DNA from: Hemileia vastatrix
Lineage: Eukaryota; Basidiomycota; Pucciniomycetes; Pucciniales; Zaghouaniaceae
Reading direction: 5' to 3'
DNA: 64,000 nt
Assembly: GCA_030280995.1 (NCBI GenBank)
Contig: JASXTE010000010.1
Location: forward strand, 27,141,823-27,205,822
Shown here: piece by piece, positions 43,418 through 54,393 of the stretch
How the letters are laid out: each line of letters starts with the position of its first letter
Position numbering within the stretch: the first letter of the stretch is position 1
Notes under the pieces: generated by a model
Database searches by the model: none
What the model was told of the DNA's origin: nothing
Seen by the model: only the letters and a program-made list of their open reading frames with translations
Translations under genes and position numbers: made by a program

Positions 43418-44200
43418 ACTTACCCAGTGAAATAATTAATTATTTACTGGATGAAGCCGCACCTTATCATTTTAATTATTTAATTATAAATTAGTTACAT
43501 TAAAATTACTTATAATAAATTAACTAATTACAGAATGATAAAATTTAATGAATAATTAAAATTAAATATAAAATTGTCCCTTATATTTTTTCTCTAACAC
43601 CGTGCTCATTTGACAGGTTGGAAGAAATAAAGATTTATATTAAAAAATAGATTTTAAATTAAAAAAAGATTTTAATATTCAAATAATATTAAAATATATA
43701 CAAAAATTCAAATTTCTTATTTAGAATTGACTTCTACAGTAAATATTAAATAAATTGATGTATTTCTGACATACTCTGTAAATACATCTTTTTGACGCCT
43801 TCTTTTCAGAACAACTTTATTATTTGAAAATACTCCTGCTGGAATATTCTTTTTCTCTCTCTCTCATACTACTGTTTTCAGAATTTGATTTCCATGCTTT
43901 CTCCCTCCTTTGCCTATATAAGGCCTCTCTTTTTGTTGTTTTTTATTCATTCCTTTACTACATTATTTTATTACAATTACAAACAACAAACTTATTCCTA
44001 TATTTTAAAACATTAGTATTTACAATAAAATAATTCTGATCTATAAATTATATCAATATTTTAAATCTACCTCTTTTATTTGAGTAATTAAATCACTTAG
44101 ATTTAGAAATACGTACCAAATTGTTGAGAATCCATTTTAACCCTTAAAAACCTCATAAAACTTCATACCAAATCTTCTAGACCAAAAGTGTACCTTGACA
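43400..44200 (+). repeat. 3' LTR of element C (801 bp)
   Basis: TGTCAGCC...CTTGACA, TATA box at 43915-43923. Followed by the TTAAT duplication and satellite. Confidence 0.95.
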
Positions 44201-47167
44201 TTAATAGTATAATGGTGAAAAACAATGAATCAAATGATAAATATGAATTACACAGAAAGATCATATACAAGTGGATTTGTTTATAAGGAATACCTGATGA
44301 CCTGAAGAAGACCTGCACCCTAGATACTCACCATCATAAAAGTGTCCAGCATAATTTCGGCCGAACTTGTGCTGGACACTTTTGGTTGCATGCAGTCAGA
44401 TGGGATAAATTTACTCTATGGAAATGAAAATGACATTTTGCTCAATCATTGCACAATAAGTAGTTTGATATTGCCAAAATGTCCTCCTGATGATTTTTCA
44501 AAACTCATCAGGACACTTTCTTTGGTTTAACAAAAAAGAAAATATAGTCCAATTTTAGCCCTGGTGGTGCACATTTAATCTAACACCTCTACTTGTTATT
44601 GATAGTGGGAATTTTCCTTAGATTTTTTTTCTTATTTTATCCCTTTTATTTTACTTTTTTATTGCTCATATTGCTTTGGATATCAATTTTTAATTTTTAA
44701 AATAAATAATTGTCATACTCTTATACCTTTATTTAATAATATATGATTAAAGGTGGAACACCACCTGGTATGAATTTTTCACACAAGTTATTACTATAGT
44801 AATAACGTTAATAATATAATGATGACAAAAAATTAATCAAATGGTAAATTTAAATGACACAGAAAGATCAAATACCAGTGTAAATGTTTATAAAAAATCC
44901 CTTTTGAGTTTAAGAAGATTTGCTGTATGCCTACTCTCAATTATAAAAGTGTCCAGCACAAGTTTGGGCAAACTTGTGCTGGACACTTTTGGTTGCATGA
45001 AGTCATATGAGATAAATTCTCTCTATGGCAATGAAAATGATATTTCACTCAATTATTGAAGTAAAGAATGTTTAATATTGTAAAATTGTCCCCTGGAAGT
45101 CTGTCCAAATCTCAGCTCAAAATTTGTTAGCTATACATAAAAGTAAGTTTAGACCAAGTCTTGACCTAGGGGTCGCCAACTGTCCCAACACAACTTCTGG
45201 CTCTTGATAGTAAAATATTATTTGTATTTTTTATTTTGTATTTGATTCCATTTATTTTCATTTTACTTTTCTATTACTCTTTTTAATTTTAAATATCAAT
45301 TTATTTTTTTAAAAACTAAACATATTAATATTTTTTTAAATTTATATAATAATATTATTAAAGGTGTAACATCACCAATTTTGCATTTGGCATGCAGGTT
45401 TTTGCTATACTAGAAACATTAATAATATATATGGTGACAGAAAATTAATTATAAGATAAATATGAATGATAAAAAAAAGTTAAAAAACCAATAGAAATGT
45501 GAAAAAAAAAAAACTGATGTACTGAGAAACACTTCCACCCTAGCTACTCTCCATCATAAAAGTGTCCAACACAAGTTCGGCCGAACTTGTGCTGGACACT
45601 TTTGTTCAGGTGCAGTCAGACGGGATCAATACTATCTGTGGAAATTAAATTTAAAAAAATGCTAAATAATTACATTAGAAGTAGTTTGGTATGGCTGAAT
45701 TATCCACCTTGAGTTTTTCCAAACCTCAGGTGAAAAATTTTTTATCTTTAAAAAAAATTATATTTTATCAAATTTAGCCCTGATGGCACCTATTTATTTC
45801 AACACCTCTACTGGCTCTTGAAGGCAGGAATTTTCATTGAATTTTTCTTTTTCATATTTGATCTCTTTTACTTTACTTTTTTATCACTCATGTTACATTT
45901 GGATATTAATTTATAATTTTGGAAAAAAAATCATTTTCATATTTTTTTAACATTTTTTAATAATATTATCAAAGGTGTAATATAACATGGCATGCATTTG
46001 GCACTCAAGTTTTTTCTATACTAATAAAATTAATAATATTCCAATGACAAAAAATTAATCAGATAATAAAATATGAATAACACAGAAAGATCAAATACCA
46101 GTTGACATGTTTTAAAAAAATAACAGTTGCACTGAAGAAAACCTGCACCCTAGCTACTCTCCATCTTAAAAGTTTCCAGCACAAGTTCGGCCAAACTTGT
46201 TCTGGACACTTTTGGTCAGGTGCAGTCAGATGGGATCAATTCTCTCCATGGCAATGAAAAAAAAATTTTGATAAGAAAATTCACTAGATGTAGTTTGATA
46301 TAGCTGAATTATCCACCTAGAGTTCATCCAAACCACAGGTACACAATTTTTTATCTTTAAAAAACAGTCAATTTAGTACAATTTATCCCTGATGGCTCTC
46401 ATTTGCTTCAACATCTCTACTGGCCTTTGATATTAGGAATAATACTTGGATTTCTTTTTTCATATTTAATCCCTTTAACTTAATTTTTCATTCCTCATAT
46501 TGCTTTTGGATATCAATTAATAATTTTGAAAATAAATTATTTTAATATTTTTGTACATTTATTTAATAATATTATAAAAGGTGTAACATCACTCAGTATG
46601 CATTTGGCACATGATTTTTTGTTATACTTATATAATTAATAATATAATTAAGACAAAAAATTAATCAAACAATATGTATGAGTGAGGCACAAAGATAAAA
46701 TACCAGTAGACATGTCTGTAAGAAATACCAGATGAACTAAAGAAAAATTCTAACCCAGCCACTCTCCATCATAGAAGTGTCTAGCTCAAGTTTGGCCAAA
46801 CTTGTGCTGGACACTTTTGGTCATGTGCCGTCAGATGGGATCAATTCTCTGTACGGCAACAAAAAATTCTTTTTATCAAATTTCACTAGAAGTAGTTTGG
46901 TTTAGCTGAATCATCCACCTGCTGTTCTTCCCAATATCAGGTGTATAATTTTTTATCTTTAAAGAAAAGGTCACTTATTACAATTAAGCCCTGATGGCTC
47001 CCATTTGCTTTAACACCTCTACTGGCTCTTGATAGCAGGAATTTTACTAGTATTTTTGTCATATTTGAACTCTTTGACTTTTATTTTACTCTTTTATTCC
47101 TCTTTTTACTTTTAAATTTCTATTTTAATTTCTGTAAAACTAATCCTTTCCATAATTATTTATGTTA
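44201..47167 (+). repeat. Satellite array, 605-bp units, between C and E
   Basis: Five units with palindromes starting near 44338, 44945, 45558, 46167 and 46772 (spacing about 605-614 bp). Central sequences vary: TTCGGCCGAA, TTTGGGCAAA, TTCGGCCAAA, TTTGGCCAAA. Element E interrupts the unit that continues beyond 60472. No genes. Confidence 0.9.
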
Positions 47168-48323
47168 TGGTAAGGTAAACTCTTACAGTCGCCTTGCTGT
47201 AAGCAGAATCCGGAGGAGATGTGTGGATTTAGCTGAAAACCCCGTCCTTCCAATAAAATAACAAAATGGGAATTCTAAATCACTAAGCTAACCAATCTAC
47301 TTGGATCTGATTGATAAAAAAATAATGAAACTCTAAAATATTTAACGCTTATTGAGATTTAAAGAAAGTGGCTGTTGAGAAAGAAATACTGAATACAACA
47401 ATTAAGGTGTACCAGTGAAAGATCTGAAAAGATTGACTTTTATGTTTTTATAATAATTTGAATTTTTCTGAGACAGCAATAATCAAGTCCCAGTAATGAA
47501 GACCTTTCTAAAGATACCCTGTATGAAGTGTGATTTAAATTGTTGAGTAGTATTTCTAAAATGTTATATATAAAATATAAAGTTATAAGGGTATTACAAT
47601 TTTATTTAATTTGTTGAGTAATAAAAAATGAGACCGTGGTGGTTAAAGATTAAGCTGTATGATGTATCCCCCCCCCTCAATTTCGAGTTTGAGAGGCGCT
47701 TAAGTATTCCTAGTCACGTGCCTAAGTTTTCCCCTCCAGAGCTCTCCCAGAGTCAATCCGGAGCCGGTACAGAGTCCGTACGGAGTCCGTACGGAGTCAA
47801 AGCGGAGTCCATACGGAGTCGAAACGGAGTCCGTACGGAGTCCATCCGGACTTTCGGACTCAATTAGAACCTTAAAACTATAATAAAAAATCTAGAAAAA
47901 TTACACATAATAGAGCTCCTTCCCCTTTATATTCCAAACTAATTTTCGTAGTCTGCGCAGCTCTAATTACCCTGTGAAAATTCATCAAAGTTAAGTTATT
48001 TTCTGAAAACGTAAATATTTCTATAAAACTTTAAAATTCATTTAAAAATATAAGAAAAATATTAAAAATTCTGGAAAAATTTCCCAAGGTTCTTGAGTGA
48101 CTCGACTTGATACTAATAAACTTTTCAGACCATAAAAATAAGTTTTCTCCGTAAAATAAATTGTTTTTGTGTAGGCATTCGCTCGTGACCAATTTCTTCA
48201 TATTTAAAACTCAAATAAATTAAATAAAACCCTTTTATATAAAAAAAAATAATAAAGCCAATCTTGCACGCCATAATAATTCCATTTACGTACTTAGGTG
48301 CCATACTAAACTTTAGGCTACCA
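47168..48323 (-). repeat. 3' LTR of element E
   Basis: TGGTAAGGTAAACTC...GGCTACCA on the plus strand. Contains a GC-rich tandem 11-mer (47751-47849). The 79-codon plus-strand ORF over that repeat is a product of the repeat, not a gene. Confidence 0.93.
47751..47849. repeat. Nine tandem 11-mers in the E 3' LTR
   Basis: Consensus AGTCCGTACGG with variation in bases 5-8 (AGTC and CGG constant). Adjacent units create the 18-bp palindrome GGACTCCGTACGGAGTCC. The GC-rich block stands out in an AT-rich LTR. Confidence 0.9.
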
Positions 48324-48326
48324 CAT

Positions 48327-48335
48327 CCTCCCTCC
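48327..48335 (-). promoter_or_regulatory. Polypurine tract of element E
   Basis: Element strand GGAGGGAGG a few bases before the LTR start TGGTAGCC. Confidence 0.6.
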
Positions 48336-48448
48336 AATCAAGAATGTCCCCATTCTTAAAACTTTGCATAAGTGGTCGAACACAATATTCATCTTTAACC
48401 TTCAACCACCATCTTCTTTAATCAACTATAAATTTCATCTTCATCAAT

Positions 48449-49140
48449 ATGTCTTCCAAAGAACTTGTCGCTCCATGTGAACTCTGCTCTCGATACCAGG
48501 TACCTTGTTTAATGTCCAACCCTAATCTTCCTGGCAGGACAGCTTGCGACTTATGCCGTGTGAAAAAAGTCAAATGTAACCGGCCATTAGTTCCTTCTAA
48601 AACAAACGTATATTTAGGACCAGCAGCTCTCCCTGATCCCTCAACTTCTAAAAAGCGATCCAAAATTCCTGTCTTCTTAAAACGAATAAGATCAAAAACA
48701 GCTTCAAAAGTTCAATCTTCATCAGCGGATCCCGGCCTAATTTTGCCTTCACAAGATCCTAATCCTATAACGCCAGTGCCCCCAACTAACTTTGATGAGA
48801 CTATGTTTCCTGGCTCTAAATGTAAGACCCTATTTATCTTACTAAAAAAACTTTTAATAAAAATTGACTAAACCTATGACTTAATAACATATTTGAACTT
48901 CTAGCTGTCGAAATAACCAATACAGATGATGTTGGTAGAGTGAAGACGGACTATATCAATCATTATCCAAATTTTCATTGCTATCTTTTTCTTGACTTTA
49001 CTAATGAGTTGAAACGAAAAATGCTGGCCTATTTTCAAGAAACTCCAGCTAATAACCATGAAGACCTCATGAAAAGAAGAATATTAATGCAAAGCTTTGA
49101 TAATGATGTTGAACAATTTCAAATAAATTATCTTTTCTAA
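48449..49140 (+). CDS. Antisense gene 1 of element E: spliced CX2CX6C zinc-cluster-like protein (202 aa)
   Basis: Runs against gag-pol. Exon 1 48449-48821, intron 48822-48904 (83 nt, GTAAGA...TCTAG, possible branch GACTAA), exon 2 48905-49140; phase 1, and the join stays open to TAA. Cysteines C10, C13, C20, C33, C36, C43 give CX2CX6C-X12-CX2CX6C, the spacing of fungal Zn2Cys6 clusters, but the basic stretch (RVKKVK) lies in the second half rather than the first. A Ser/Pro/Lys-rich linker and a short helical C-terminus (KRKMLAYFQETPANN...LMKRRILMQ) follow. Paralogue of 50288-51301. It may bind nucleic acid; role unknown. The ATG is the first in the open frame, shortly before the cysteines. 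Confidence 0.75.
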
Positions 49141-49723
49141 CAGTATAACTTGATAAAATTTTGTTTTTGCTTGGTCTTCTTTAACTTTCAACATAAATGT
49201 TGTTTCTTCTTCTCTGGCTTGATATAACATAAAATAAAATAATATAAATCTTGTGATGATTCCACTACTGAGAGAAAGGTTTGAATCCCTTCAGACTCCC
49301 ATATACCAGTCTTCCTTCTTGTCACAGCATTGAGAGAGTGGATCTTCCTATGAGCCAAATACTCCTGATTCCAACCTCATAGGTCCCCCTACTGGGCCGG
49401 ATTCTATGATTCCAATCTCGCCATAAGGTCCTCCAAGCTTCACACCAAGATTGGCCTAACACTGAGGCACTAAAAAAATCATTCCCTAAAATCCAACTAC
49501 CATCCTAACTTCTGATTCCTTCATCACAATTTTCAAACTTTGCTATACAGCAAACCCATAAAATACTTTTGCCAGGCTTCCAATAATAATATTAACTTTA
49601 GACCATGTTAAAGAGCCACAAATTTCACCTAATTAACCATTATGCTTTCCTTAGCATCATCACCACCTAAAATTTTAACCTCCTAAAGCTTATCAGCACC
49701 CAATTCCAGAAATAATTGAATAA
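49141..49723. other. Element E 3' region, nothing coding
   Basis: Spacer between antisense gene 1 and the hairpin array. Contains partial repeats such as GATTCCAACCTCATAGGTCC and GATTCCAATCTCGCCATAAGGTCC (about 49370-49435), perhaps worn copies of the hairpin motif. Confidence 0.4.
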
Positions 49724-50192
49724 CCAGTTTAGAGTCTTAGTGGACAGTGATAAATTAAAAGATTGAATTGAGTTATCCAAACAAGATTGACATTCCAATT
49801 TAAAGTCTTGGTAGACCAAACATATAATCGATTGCCAGTTTATGGTCTTGGTGGACCAAAGATCGTTTAGGTGCATAAATAACTTGATAAATTCCTAAGT
49901 AAGGCCTAGGCTTGACCAAAGATTGAATAAATTTGATAATCCAGTTTAATGTCATAGTGGACCAAACATTTGATTGACAAGTAATCCAGTATAAGGCCAT
50001 AGTGGTCCAATGAATGTTGAATTATCCTGCAGATATTAATTTTCCAGTTTAAAGTCATAGTGGACTAAACAATGAATGAACTACCAGTTTAAAGTCATGG
50101 TGGACCAAACATTTAATCGATAAGAAATCCAGTTTAAGGTCATGGTGGACCCAACAGCTTGATAACAGTCTATTTTAAGGTCTTGGTGGACC
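49724..50192 (-). repeat. Array of nine hairpin motifs in the E 3' region
   Basis: On the element strand each copy is a 3-5-bp stem, a six-base loop (CACCAA, CACTAT, CACCAT, CACTAA), the other stem arm, then TTAAACTGG or close. Plus-strand positions: 49724, 49795, 49835, 49941, 49986, 50044, 50084, 50129, 50168. Stems: GGTC/GACC (49835, 50129, 50168), AGTC/GACT (50044), GGTC/GACT with a G-U pair (50084), GTC/GAC (49724, 49795, 49941); 49986 is mismatched. Confidence 0.85.
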
Positions 50193-50287
50193 TAACAACT
50201 TCTCTATCCTTTAACCCAGATTTTGCCACCAGCTTTCTTCATCCTAGTTTCAAGTTTTCTTCTTCAAAAAAAATATCTCCTAACAAG

Positions 50288-51301
50288 ATGAAACCTTCTG
50301 ACTTCATTGCTTCAGCTGATCAATCTTGCAAATACTGTGCCTTCACCCATAGGGAATGTATCTTCTCTTTTAACTGGCAAAAGCACACTTATAACAGGGC
50401 CTGTTTATCCTGTTATGAGAAGAAAAGAAAATGTTCTGGCTTGAACTGTGGTTTTTTCCCCATCACTGCTACTAGCTTTGCCTCCTTCTGCAAACCTCTT
50501 CCTTCTTCTTCACCTTCTACTCCACCCCCTATTCCATCAACCTCTAAAGATCCCATCCCTTTTTCTCCATCAGCCTATTTAAATCTTTCTCCATCACCTA
50601 ATCCTCTGGGTCCTTCTCTCCAATCTAGACTTGCTGCTACTCCCCCAAGAACTCTTGCTGCTCCCAGGGCCATGCTTCAACCTTCCAACGATTCTTCTCC
50701 TACTTCCGACATCTTGAAGCACAAAAGGTCCTATAATAGCCAGCAATCTTCATCTTCTCTTGTTTCATCCAAAAGGCCCAGAACATCTACTTCAAACACC
50801 AAATCCAACACCAGTCCTCCTCATCTATCAAAAATAAAAAATCCTTTTCTAAACATAAAAAATCCCACTCCATTACCAAGTAAGCCGTTTATCTATGATC
50901 ATGACAGTGTTGACACAGGTTAGTTGTCTCTTTTTATTTTCTTAATCTTCAGGTTTTAATTTGCTGATATTTTAATTTGATAAGCGTCCACCGGTTCTCC
51001 AATTTCATATTCAGCTTATGAACTACCAGAACCTAATCCAAGCTTCCCTAGAGTTCCAATTCACCTAGTGTCTGAAAAGCTTTTTGCCAATTTTAATAAC
51101 CTTATCGCTTATTTCCAGCAATACCCGCCCTCTGATAGATCAGAATCTTGGATGAGAGAGCAACTGTTAAGAGACCTTTTCAAAATAGCCAACTGGCTTC
51201 AACACTATCGTGACTGTGAAATAAGATTTGAATCCCAGGAAATCGATCAAGGTCCTTCTAAATTTTCTAATTTCGATTCTTCAAAAGATAACAACCCTTG
51301 A
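50288..51301 (+). CDS. Antisense gene 2 of element E: spliced CX2CX6C zinc-cluster-like protein (315 aa)
   Basis: Exon 1 50288-50918, intron 50919-50984 (66 nt, GTTAGT...TAAG), exon 2 50985-51301; phase 1 as in gene 1, joining in frame to TGA. Cysteines C14, C17, C24, C39, C42, C49 give CX2CX6C-X14-CX2CX6C with basic YEKKRK between the last two, as in gene 1. Then a long Ser/Pro-rich, probably disordered region with a basic KRPR patch, and a C-terminal block (NNLIAYFQQYPPSDR...MREQLLRDLF) matching exon 2 of gene 1. The frame is open upstream to 50159, but 50288 is preferred because it leaves a short lead to the cysteines like that of gene 1. Function unknown; DNA or RNA binding is a guess from the cysteine pattern. 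Confidence 0.75.
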
Positions 51302-52292
51302 TGGTGTTCTTCCTGGTATGTAGCTTTCTTGAATAATGTTTGAAAAATAAAATATAAACATCTAAACTACCTAAAACTAAAATACCTTTTTTTATTTATA
51401 TTTATATTATTTTATTTTATTTTTATTATTTTTTTATATTTTTAGTTATTTTATTATTTATTTTATTATTATTATTATTATTATTATTTTTTAAAAAAAA
51501 GATAGTTTTGAAATAAAAGTTAAAATTTAATTTTTAAATAAAGATAAATGAATGTGAAAAGAAAGATAAAAAAAGTAATAAAAAAATTTTTTTTTAAAAT
51601 AAAATTTTAAAAGATGCCCCCCGGCCATTTGATGAGCCGTACCCTTGACATCATACCCACATCCAAGTGCAACTTGATGTGGTTACACAATTTTGAGAAA
51701 TTGAAAAGAAAATAAAATAAATGAAAGTTTTTAGAAGATAATTTTTATAATGATGATCACTGGGTGGGCTCCCTCCAATTTATAAAAATGATTAGAGACC
51801 ACCAGTGAGCATCACCTTTACAATAATTCATAATATATATTAAAGAAAAGAAATCACAATCTAACATAAAAAAATCAAAAACAAAATAAAATAAAAAAAT
51901 CTTGAATCCGGCGTTGAGAGCGGTGTCTCTTGATTCGTTCCAGTTTATAGTCTTAGTGGACTTCCTAAAATTAAAAGACAAAGCCAGGATTCAACTAGAA
52001 ACAGGGAAAATTTTGGAAACGAACATTATGGGGTAATTGTGTATAGAGCAGCCAGCCCATCAATTACCCCCACACTTGCCAATATTAAATTAAGAAGGTT
52101 CCCCTGTGAACACTTCTTCCAAAAAATTTTTAAAAAAAATTTCCAACACTATCTTCACCCATATTTTAAGAATTTTAAGTTTTTTTTTGAAAATTTCAAA
52201 GAAGGTCTTCTTGAATTTAGTTAAGTTTCATCATAGTTTCGTCGCCCATATACAGTGTAATGATAGTAAAGTATTTTTGATAAAAAAAGAAG
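51302..52292 (-). other. Element E 3' noncoding region
   Basis: AT-rich, with A/T runs at 51380-51600. An inverted repeat at about 51640-51690 (CACATC...GATGTG) and another at 51750-51815 (TCACTGGGTGG / CCACCAGTGA), the latter region matching the D 3' region (21915-21990). One hairpin motif copy at 51940-51962 (stem AGTC/GACT, loop CACTAA). Confidence 0.55.
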
Positions 52293-52408
52293 ATAGTTTA
52301 TCCTCGTTGCGGAGGTCAATAAGATTTTTATAAACATCATAGTTTATCCTCATTGCGGAGGAATCCATAAAATTTCATTGATATCATAGTTTATCCTCAT
52401 TGCGGAGG
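52293..52408 (-). repeat. Three hairpin motifs at and after the E pol stop codon
   Basis: 52293-52315, 52339-52362 and 52386-52408: element-strand stem CCTC/GAGG (TCCTC/GAGGA in the second), loop CGCAAC or CGCAAT, then ATAAACTAT. The last copy supplies the final pol codons (RNEDKL-stop); D has a copy at the same codons. Confidence 0.85.
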
Positions 52409-52683
52409 TAGACTTCAGCACTCCTGGTGCCTCTAGGATAGAACCGTTTCACTTGATCGGCCGCTACCCTCTTCTTCAATACTACTCCATCCAACTCTTC
52501 TAACACATATGAACCGCCGGAAACTTGCTCCTTGATTCTATACGGTCCATTCCACCTATCTGCAAACATCTTTCCCCACTGACTTTCCAAACTCCTATTA
52601 TACACCAGGACCATATCACCTGGGTTCAAAGGTTTCCTTAATCAATGTGCCAACCGCTCATCCCAATATCTAACTGATTGATT

Positions 52684-54393
52684 TCAGATCTTCATCATCC
52701 GCGAATATGCCTTTTCTAAATATTCTTCTTTCTTTTCTAGCTGCATCATTCTTGCACACGATAATTCTTCAGTAGTTTTGACCGTGTCCCAGTCAACTCC
52801 AAGATATGATTCAGCTTCTAAATCAACTGGTAAAACTGCTTTCTGTCCAAAAACAAGTTCATAGGGTGAAAATCCGGTCGTCCTTTTGGCAGTGATTTGA
52901 TTAGCAAATAAAACTAAAGGTAAATAGTGCCTCCACTTTTCGGCACTTGTCCCACACATTTTAACTAAAGCATCCTTGATAACTTGATGCCCTCTTTCAA
53001 CCATGCCTTCAGCTTCAGGATAATATGGGGTTGCTACCCTAACCTTTGATCCAACTTTCAATACGGCCTCTTTAAACTCTGTCCCAAATTCAGGACCTCC
53101 ATCTACCGTTACCAACTTCATCACCCCATACCTATATACCCAATTATTCAAAAAAAATTCTGCCACATTTTTGGCAGTTAAATTAATAAGAGGGGCTACC
53201 TCTACCCAACCAGATAAATCATCTCTGGTCACAATTAAATATTTATACCGTCCCTCTTTTATATGAACGGCATCTAAACTAACTCTTCCAAAGAGCGTAT
53301 ATTCACCGGTCGCGCGTCCAGGTTCTTTTGGCCTTAAATAACTTTGTCTTTGACATTCTTCGCATGACTGAACCCACTGTTTAACAGCCATCTTCATGCC
53401 AGGCCACCAAAATCGATCAGAAATTCTTCTAAACGTTTCTCCAACGCCTCTATGCCCGAGATCTTCATGCAGTGATTTCAAAACTAATTCTTGCCCCTTC
53501 TGTTGAGTTAAAACTACTTGAGGATTTGGATACCTCCTCCTCATTAAACGTCGACCAGATAGGTAAAACGTAGTTGACTTCCTCTTGATAGCCACCCATT
53601 CATCGTCTTCACAATCTTCTGGCCTCTCTAAAGTCAACAAATATTTGACTAACAAAAAATAAAAGCCAGTCTGACCCCAGACTTCATCTTGAAAATCGAT
53701 TAATATAACATCAATAGGGACTTCTCTATCACCAATATCACCTGCACATGAATGAGCCAATAATCTTTGACCCCTAAATAAATCTTTAATCGAGGTATGT
53801 TGTCGTTTTTCTTCTGAACCTTTGGATCCTTCGTAAACCGTATTTGAAAATACCTCTTTCTTTTTATCCACCCTTTTATTTAAATTCTCTAATTCTCCAA
53901 CATATACACCATTCCTTAACTTACTACTATCCCACACTACCAATCCATCTTCCTCTACATACACTACATCTTCTTCTACCTCCTCTCTGCTGAATTTATC
54001 TACACCTTTTCCAACTCCTTTATTAACATAAAAACTATTTTCCAGTTTATCCTCTTGGTGGAGGTCATCATCATCATTATCTAAACACAATAGTCCTGCC
54101 AGTTTAACCTCATGGGGGAGGTATAGAAAGTCTTCAGCTCCTTTAGTGCTGGCTTTGATAATAGGTATATCTTCATCGAACTCTTCTGAGTCTGAATCTT
54201 CTTTGGTGGGTGGTCTCCTTGATAAACCATCTGGCATAGTAAATGTCTTGCCAGGCTTATGAACTAAATCAAACGAAAAATGTTGAATAAAAGCTACCCA
54301 TCTCATCATGGGTGCGTTCGGTAAACTTGGGGAATTAATCATCTGGATTAACGATTTCGCATCCACTTGCAACTCAAAATGTTGCCCCCACAA
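52684..54393 (-). CDS. Element E RNase H end, tether and integrase (open, 569 codons)
   Basis: Longest open piece of E pol. RNase H end and SRRPP tether (residues 1-65), acidic linker with LPHEVKL (92-98) and LHQEDKL (111-117) encoded by hairpin motifs. Integrase finger H309, H314, C344, C347; catalytic D374, D431, E466 (34 residues between the last two, usual for the DGG type). TGA at 52684 cuts off the C-terminal part, where 52384-52629 carries the GPY/F block RWNGPYRI. No chromodomain. Integrase joins the cDNA to host DNA. Confidence 0.88.
   Translation of the reverse strand: MWGQHFELQVDAKSLIQMINSPSLPNAPMMRWVAFIQHFSFDLVHKPGKTFTMPDGLSRRPPTKEDSDSEEFDEDIPIIKASTKGAEDFLYLPHEVKLAGLLCLDNDDDDLHQEDKLENSFYVNKGVGKGVDKFSREEVEEDVVYVEEDGLVVWDSSKLRNGVYVGELENLNKRVDKKKEVFSNTVYEGSKGSEEKRQHTSIKDLFRGQRLLAHSCAGDIGDREVPIDVILIDFQDEVWGQTGFYFLLVKYLLTLERPEDCEDDEWVAIKRKSTTFYLSGRRLMRRRYPNPQVVLTQQKGQELVLKSLHEDLGHRGVGETFRRISDRFWWPGMKMAVKQWVQSCEECQRQSYLRPKEPGRATGEYTLFGRVSLDAVHIKEGRYKYLIVTRDDLSGWVEVAPLINLTAKNVAEFFLNNWVYRYGVMKLVTVDGGPEFGTEFKEAVLKVGSKVRVATPYYPEAEGMVERGHQVIKDALVKMCGTSAEKWRHYLPLVLFANQITAKRTTGFSPYELVFGQKAVLPVDLEAESYLGVDWDTVKTTEELSCARMMQLEKKEEYLEKAYSRMMKI

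Larger units (their letters stand above)
35477..44200 (+). mobile_element. Element C: chromodomain Ty3/gypsy retrotransposon, near-intact
   Basis: Plus-strand, 8724 bp, LTRs of 801 bp each (35477-36277, 43400-44200), target duplication TTAAT (35472-35476, 44201-44205) inside the satellite. About nine differences were seen by eye between the LTRs (roughly 1%), so it is older than B. From the capsid on, the protein is close to B, but the LTRs, leader and first 300 residues of Gag differ strongly. Gag-pol has two nonsense codons and a changed C-terminus. Confidence 0.97.

Noticed and set aside
47628..47867. 79-codon ORF with Ser-Val/Ile-Arg-Ser repeats over the E LTR
   Set aside because: Arises from the 11-mer array (11 bases is not a multiple of 3) and is not preserved as such in the other LTR.
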